From: Thermoplasmata archaeon
Lineage (GTDB): Archaea; Thermoplasmatota; Thermoplasmata; Lutacidiplasmatales; UBA184
DNA length: 54,302 nucleotides
Direction: 5' to 3'
NCBI GenBank assembly: GCA_022750455.1
Contig: JAKIVR010000011.1
Location: 1 to 54,302 of the forward strand
Part shown: one piece after another, positions 50,895 through 54,302 of the stretch
Layout: each line of letters starts with the position of its first letter
Position numbering within the stretch: position 1 is the first letter of the stretch
The notes under the pieces: model-generated
Seen by the model: the letters and a program-made list of their open reading frames with translations, nothing else
Databases searched by the model: none
What the model was told of the DNA's origin: nothing
Position numbers and translations under genes: made by a program

Positions 50895-50930
50895 CAAGGA
50901 TATCTCTGCCGAGCCGCTCGTGGGTCCGCC

Positions 50931-51482
50931 ATGGCTAAGGCTCGAGGCGTGTCGAATCGGAATTCGCGGGCGGGCGCCGAGCCACCGCACCCCGTCGTGC
51001 CGTACGAGACGTGTCCGATCGCTGCGAGCTTGGGGACGTTGGGGCGGAAGTGGGCGCTGCTTGTCCTACGGGACGTCGCATTCTTCCCCGGCACAACGTT
51101 CGGAGCCATCCGAAAGAACAACCCCGGCCTTCAGAACCGGGTGCTTTCGATCCGGCTGAAGCAGCTGCGGGCCGAAGGGTTGATCGAACGGGTCGCCTCG
51201 CCCTCGGCCAGTCGATCCTCGGGGTACGTCCTTACCGGGAAGGGGAGGGATATCGTTCCCGTCCTCACGGCGTTCATCCAGTACGGCGCCCGTCACCACT
51301 CCGACGTGGTGTTCGCCGATGGTCGGCCTCGCGCCCTCGACGAGGTCTTTCCCACGCAGCGTGAGTTCATGGTGGGGGAGTTGGGGGCGTACGCTCGGGG
51401 CGAGCGCGCCCCCGGCTCCGTAGGTCCGGTCCGTGCCGGCCTCGTGGCCTCACCGAGGGCCGCCCGGCCCATTCCTCGATAG
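50931..51482 (+). CDS. HxlR-family transcriptional regulator
   Basis: A 183-aa winged-helix protein. The HxlR core is clear: PYETCPIAASLGTLGRKWALLVLRDV (24-49; CPi...gkWtllIL), IRKNNPGLQNRVLSIRLKQL, GLIERVASPSASRSSGYVLT and GRDIVPVLTAFIQYG. The cysteine before the first helix may be redox- or electrophile-sensing, as in related proteins. Start ATG 50931 lies 28 bases after a GGATATCTC TATA-like element, so the message may be leaderless. The frame opens further upstream but crosses that promoter. A C-terminal ~60 residues are basic and Pro/Ala-rich. Confidence 0.85.
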   Translation: MAKARGVSNRNSRAGAEPPHPVVPYETCPIAASLGTLGRKWALLVLRDVAFFPGTTFGAIRKNNPGLQNRVLSIRLKQLRAEGLIERVASPSASRSSGYVLTGKGRDIVPVLTAFIQYGARHHSDVVFADGRPRALDEVFPTQREFMVGELGAYARGERAPGSVGPVRAGLVASPRAARPIPR

Positions 51483-51566
51483 TCAACCTTCCTGCGCCCC
51501 ACGGAACGGAGAACGCGACCGTGCGTGCGTGCGAGCCGCGTGGGCTACGCCTGACGGGGGCGGGAC

Positions 51567-52265
51567 CTACGTTCCCTCGGTGACGAGATCGTCGGGTTGC
51601 TCGACCCCGAGGAGGTGGCCCATCCGAGCCCGCTTCGTATCGAGGTAGTGACCGTTGTAGGCGTTCGGGGGAATGACGACGGGGATCCGCCCGACGACCC
51701 GAACCCCGTGCCTCTCCAGATCGGCGAGCTTCTCGGGATTGTTGGTCATCAGTTGGACAGAGTTCACGTGGAGCGAGCCGAGCATGTGGGCCGCGATGGC
51801 GTAATCCCTCTCGTCAGCGCGGAAGCCCAAGATCTCGTTGGCCTGCACCGTGTCGTACCCGGAGTCCTGGAGCTGGTACGCCCGGAGCTTGTTGGCGAGC
51901 CCGATCCCTCGTCCCTCCTGTCGGAGATAGATGACAATCCCGGCCTCCATCCTGCCGATCTTCTCCAGGGATTCCAACAGCTGGTCCCGGCAGTCACATC
52001 GGAGCGAGCCGATCGCGTCCCCGGTCAGGCACTCGGAGTGGACGCGGACCGGCACGTTCTCTTTGTCCACCACGTTCCCGTGGACGAACGCCGCGTGATC
52101 CTTCTGGTCGTGGTTGTTCCAGAAGGCGACGGCCTGGTACGATCCGAAGCGGGTCGGCAGATCGGCGATGGCCACGAGGCGGACGCAGATCCCCTCGTTC
52201 CCGGGGCAGTCGTGGTCGGCGTTCTCCTTGAGGAGCCCGTCGATTGTCGCCTTGGGGATGCTCAT
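51567..52265 (-). CDS. ribA: GTP cyclohydrolase II
   Basis: A 232-aa enzyme opening GTP to the pyrimidine precursor of riboflavin. Zinc ligands C79, C90 and C92 are in VHSECLTGDAIGSLRCDC; YLRQEGRGIGLANK (113-126) is the catalytic loop with Arg/Tyr residues, and LMTNNPEKLADLERHGVRV the C-terminal signature. The protein is RibA alone, not fused to RibB. Few archaea use RibA (many use ArfA), so this marks the riboflavin route in this lineage. ATG 52265. Confidence 0.95.
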   Translation of the reverse strand: MSIPKATIDGLLKENADHDCPGNEGICVRLVAIADLPTRFGSYQAVAFWNNHDQKDHAAFVHGNVVDKENVPVRVHSECLTGDAIGSLRCDCRDQLLESLEKIGRMEAGIVIYLRQEGRGIGLANKLRAYQLQDSGYDTVQANEILGFRADERDYAIAAHMLGSLHVNSVQLMTNNPEKLADLERHGVRVVGRIPVVIPPNAYNGHYLDTKRARMGHLLGVEQPDDLVTEGT

Positions 52266-52355
52266 CGCTCGCCGCCTACCGATTCCGCATGGACGAGCCG
52301 AGTAGAAAGGCAGGACGGGGTGGTTCCCGGGGGGTAACCGGCCCGCCCCGGCGGT

Positions 52356-52889
52356 CTACGGGCGGGGGACGGGGCCGAGTTCCAGAGACATGTACTCGAG
52401 GTCGGTCCGGCGGCCGTCCCGGAGGATCCCGCCGGGGAATAGCCCCCACGGCCGGAATCCCAACGACTGGTAGAGACCCCGAGCTTTGGTATTGGAGTGG
52501 AAGACGGAGAGCTCCAGGATCTCGAACCTGCCACGCGATCTCTCGATCACCCTCCCCAAGAGGGATTTCCCGATTCCCCGGCCCCGCCAGGGCTGGGCCA
52601 CCAAGAGCCCGACGACGCCGATGTGCTCGGTCTCTCGGGCGGGCTTCCGTCGATCCGCCGTGCACAAGCCCACGACCCGTCCCTCTTCCACCGCCACGGC
52701 GGCCACGGTGGACCCTTCCAGAACCCTACGGTACAGCCCCGCGAACCATTCGGCCTCCTCGCCCCAGGACGGCCGCTTCGGGAAGAGCGAGATCCCGAGG
52801 TCGGGATTCTCCACCACTTCATCGTACAAGGCGAGGAAGTTCTCTACGATCGGCGTGAAGTCACCCCACTCGAGGTCGCGGACTATCAT
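52356..52889 (-). CDS. GNAT family N-acetyltransferase
   Basis: A 177-aa GNAT. The acetyl-CoA motif A is VVGLLVAQPWRGRGIGKSLL (92-111, RGRGIG), followed by LSVFHSNTKARGLYQSLGF (motif B) and a C-terminal YMSLEL. An acidic insertion ahead of the core (ENPDLGISLFPKRPSWGEEAEW) is typical of small-molecule or ribosomal-protein transferases, but the acceptor is unknown. It follows ribA's start by ~90 bases on the same strand. Confidence 0.85.
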   Translation of the reverse strand: MIVRDLEWGDFTPIVENFLALYDEVVENPDLGISLFPKRPSWGEEAEWFAGLYRRVLEGSTVAAVAVEEGRVVGLCTADRRKPARETEHIGVVGLLVAQPWRGRGIGKSLLGRVIERSRGRFEILELSVFHSNTKARGLYQSLGFRPWGLFPGGILRDGRRTDLEYMSLELGPVPRP

Positions 52890-53120
52890 GGCCGGGGAAC
52901 CGATGAGTCTCGTCGATTAACACTTTGGACGCGGCCCTCTGGGAAGCGGTGATATCGATTGAGCCAACCGTCCACGGCACGGCCGGGGACGTCGCGGATC
53001 GATCGGAGACGCCTTCGCCGAGTTCCCCTCGAACTCCTTGCCCGGGCGAGTCGCGGGGAGGCGATGGCCGCAGGCCCGATTCAGAGAATCTGGCGGGTTC
53101 AATCGGTTACATCCGACGGC

Positions 53121-53130
53121 CTTCAAATAG
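53121..53130 (+). promoter_or_regulatory. TATA box for the G1 peptidase gene
   Basis: CTTCAAATAG, predicting a ~25-base leader that carries AGGAG (53165-53169) six bases before ATG 53176. Confidence 0.5.
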
Positions 53131-53175
53131 CGAGACCCCTTTCGACCGGTGGGGATTCGTCCCTAGGAGAATCGA

Positions 53176-54135
53176 ATGGTGAACGACAAGGACGAGAAGC
53201 GAATCGAACAGCAAGGAAGATCAAGGCTCCGCCGAGGGGCCCTCGCGACGGCCGTCGTGGGGATTGCGGTGGTCATGGTCCTTTCGGCCTATCTGGGCGC
53301 CGCGAGCGTGCCCTCGGGAGCGGCGACACGGACCAACACGGCGGGGACCCCGACGTCCGGTCCGCATGTCCAACTGAGCTCCATCGGGCCCGTCGCGTCC
53401 AATGCGTTCGCCCACGTCAATAGCACCAACTGGGCAGGGTATGCCGTCGTACCGGCCGCCGGTGCCGGCTCGATTCAAGAGGTCACGGCGGAGTGGTACA
53501 TTCCGACGGCCAACTGCTCGCAGCCCAAGGCCGATGGCGCGGCCCTGAGCTCCCAATGGGTGGGGATCGACGGTTTCAATACGGGAACGGTAGAGCAGAC
53601 CGGCACGGCAGCGTACTGCTCGGCCAATGGGGCCACGCCCGTCTACTATCTCTGGTGGGAGTTCGATCCGTACAATGCCGCGCAGTACGTCTACACCGCC
53701 AACGCGGGGGACTTGGTCCAGGCGTACGTGTTGTACAACCCCACCATCTGTGTCAGCGGGTCCTGTGGCGTCTATACCCTCGACTTGTCCGACATCTCCT
53801 CCGGGAATACCATCTCGGTCGTCGGGGGAGGCTGGATCTGCAACGCCGCCGCGGTCTGTGAGGGCGGCTCGGACGCATCCGCCGAGTGCATCTCCGAGGT
53901 GAGCGCGGGAGGGTACGTCCTGACCAAGACCACCCCCCTGACGTTCTACGCGTGCGCCGTGGAGATCAGCGGGACGTTCAAGGGCATCGGGAGCTTCAGC
54001 TCCGCGGTCGCGAGCACCAATGTGCTCACCCAGATCGGGCCGGTGTCCGGGTTGAAGGCCCAAACCGTGTCGGGCTGCGTCGCCTTCGCCTACGGCAAGT
54101 CGGAGTTCACCGTCACCTGGCACCACTACAACTGA
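53176..54135 (+). CDS. Secreted G1 (glutamic) peptidase
   Basis: A 319-aa exported protein. Basic N-terminus and signal helix ~21-43 (GALATAVVGIAVVMVLSAYL). Mature part ~80-319 is the eqolisin/G1 beta-sandwich: NWAGYAVVP (85-93), SSQWVGIDGFNTGTVEQTGT with the catalytic Gln (Q141), YYLWWEFDPYN, AGDLVQAYV, and SAECIS with the expected catalytic Glu (E237). Cysteines (C114, C148, C192, C197, C222, C228, C238 and others) suggest disulfides. G1 peptidases work at acid pH, so an acidic outside is implied. Hairpin terminator at 54160-54187. Confidence 0.88.
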   Translation: MVNDKDEKRIEQQGRSRLRRGALATAVVGIAVVMVLSAYLGAASVPSGAATRTNTAGTPTSGPHVQLSSIGPVASNAFAHVNSTNWAGYAVVPAAGAGSIQEVTAEWYIPTANCSQPKADGAALSSQWVGIDGFNTGTVEQTGTAAYCSANGATPVYYLWWEFDPYNAAQYVYTANAGDLVQAYVLYNPTICVSGSCGVYTLDLSDISSGNTISVVGGGWICNAAAVCEGGSDASAECISEVSAGGYVLTKTTPLTFYACAVEISGTFKGIGSFSSAVASTNVLTQIGPVSGLKAQTVSGCVAFAYGKSEFTVTWHHYN

Positions 54136-54159
54136 GCCTGGCGGCCCCAACCCTTTCCC

Positions 54160-54187
54160 GCATCGAGCCTCCTCGGAGGCTCGATGC
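54160..54187 (+). terminator. Hairpin after the G1 peptidase gene
   Basis: Perfect 13-bp inverted repeat GCATCGAGCCTCC / GGAGGCTCGATGC with a two-base loop, 25 bases after the stop. Only a weak T run (CGTTTC) follows, so it may be a terminator or an RNA-stabilising stem. Confidence 0.6.
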
Positions 54188-54302
54188 CCCCGTTTCAACC
54201 CCCGCAGGGCCGGCCAGTCCCGACCTCTTTCCTAGATCATTTCTACGCTCACGCCCCCCGATAGGTGAAGCGTGCTCCCATCTCGCGAGGCAAAGTGCCT
54301 AG

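Noticed and set aside
52917-53126. Short minus-strand ORF or tRNA before the G1 peptidase gene
   Set aside because: The 69-aa frame has no recognisable domain, and the GGTTCAATC stretch does not fold into a T-stem.
1-54302. CRISPR arrays, insertion sequences or integrase genes
   Set aside because: No regular direct repeats and no transposase or recombinase motifs were seen.

Overview
The window reads as chromosomal DNA of a high-GC archaeon, most likely a Thermoplasmatota lineage, possibly acid-adapted. The signs are archaeal: ribosomal protein L40e, archease, an AMMECR1 protein, a Pcc1-like KEOPS subunit, geranylgeranyl reductase with a ferredoxin, PhoU with an AbrB-type N-terminus, TrmB and HxlR regulators, class III (pilin-type) signal peptides, and a G1 (glutamic) acid peptidase. 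Many starts lie 26-30 bases downstream of a TATA-like box with no Shine-Dalgarno site, as in leaderless archaeal transcripts. Assignment below phylum level is a guess. I saw no rRNA, tRNA, CRISPR array or insertion sequence.

Left part (1-14.1 kb) is mostly housekeeping: the tail of a class V aminotransferase, archease, a GT2 glycosyltransferase, L40e, an anchored surface protein, AMMECR1, IleRS, a bactofilin-like protein, a CoA-binding protein, a CPBP protease, and a fused electron-transfer flavoprotein (EtfB-EtfA). It ends with a minus-strand operon: ferredoxin, geranylgeranyl reductase, a helical hypothetical, a DUF1028 Ntn-hydrolase and a Pcc1-like ORF.

Middle part (14.2-26.5 kb): a two-TM hypothetical; an ABC exporter (ATPase, permease) followed by a flavin reductase and thioredoxin reductase; a small membrane protein; an MTHFR-like protein; and the tightly overlapped arginine operon argC-argJ-argB-argG-argH. 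This is the acetylated-intermediate route; argD and the carbamoyltransferase step are not in the window.

Surface and redox part (26.8-37.8 kb): a secreted thioredoxin-like/FN3 protein; a membrane redoxin-CcdA (DsbD-like) fusion; a 52-aa DUF1059 gene; a TrmB-type regulator; a 1,024-aa surface protein with three glycine-rich B-repeat-like motifs; a PD-(D/E)XK-like protein; and a frameshifted DUF72 gene.

The most interesting region is 37.8-50.2 kb. A PstS-type phosphate-binding protein carrying a pilin-type N-terminus stands head-to-head with a type IV filament machine: a secretion ATPase, two separate platform proteins (the second with an extracellular Ig-like domain), a PKD-like pilin, a KaiC/ArlH-like protein with a degenerate P-loop, and an ExeA/Orc-like AAA ATPase. 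A 878-aa beta-helix surface protein and a PhoU regulator follow. I propose a phosphate 'bindosome', a filament or surface array displaying phosphate-binding subunits. This is inference from gene content and order.

Right part (50.4-54.3 kb): a VOC protein divergent from an HxlR regulator with an inverted repeat between them, GTP cyclohydrolase II, a GNAT acetyltransferase and the secreted G1 peptidase, which ends at a strong hairpin.
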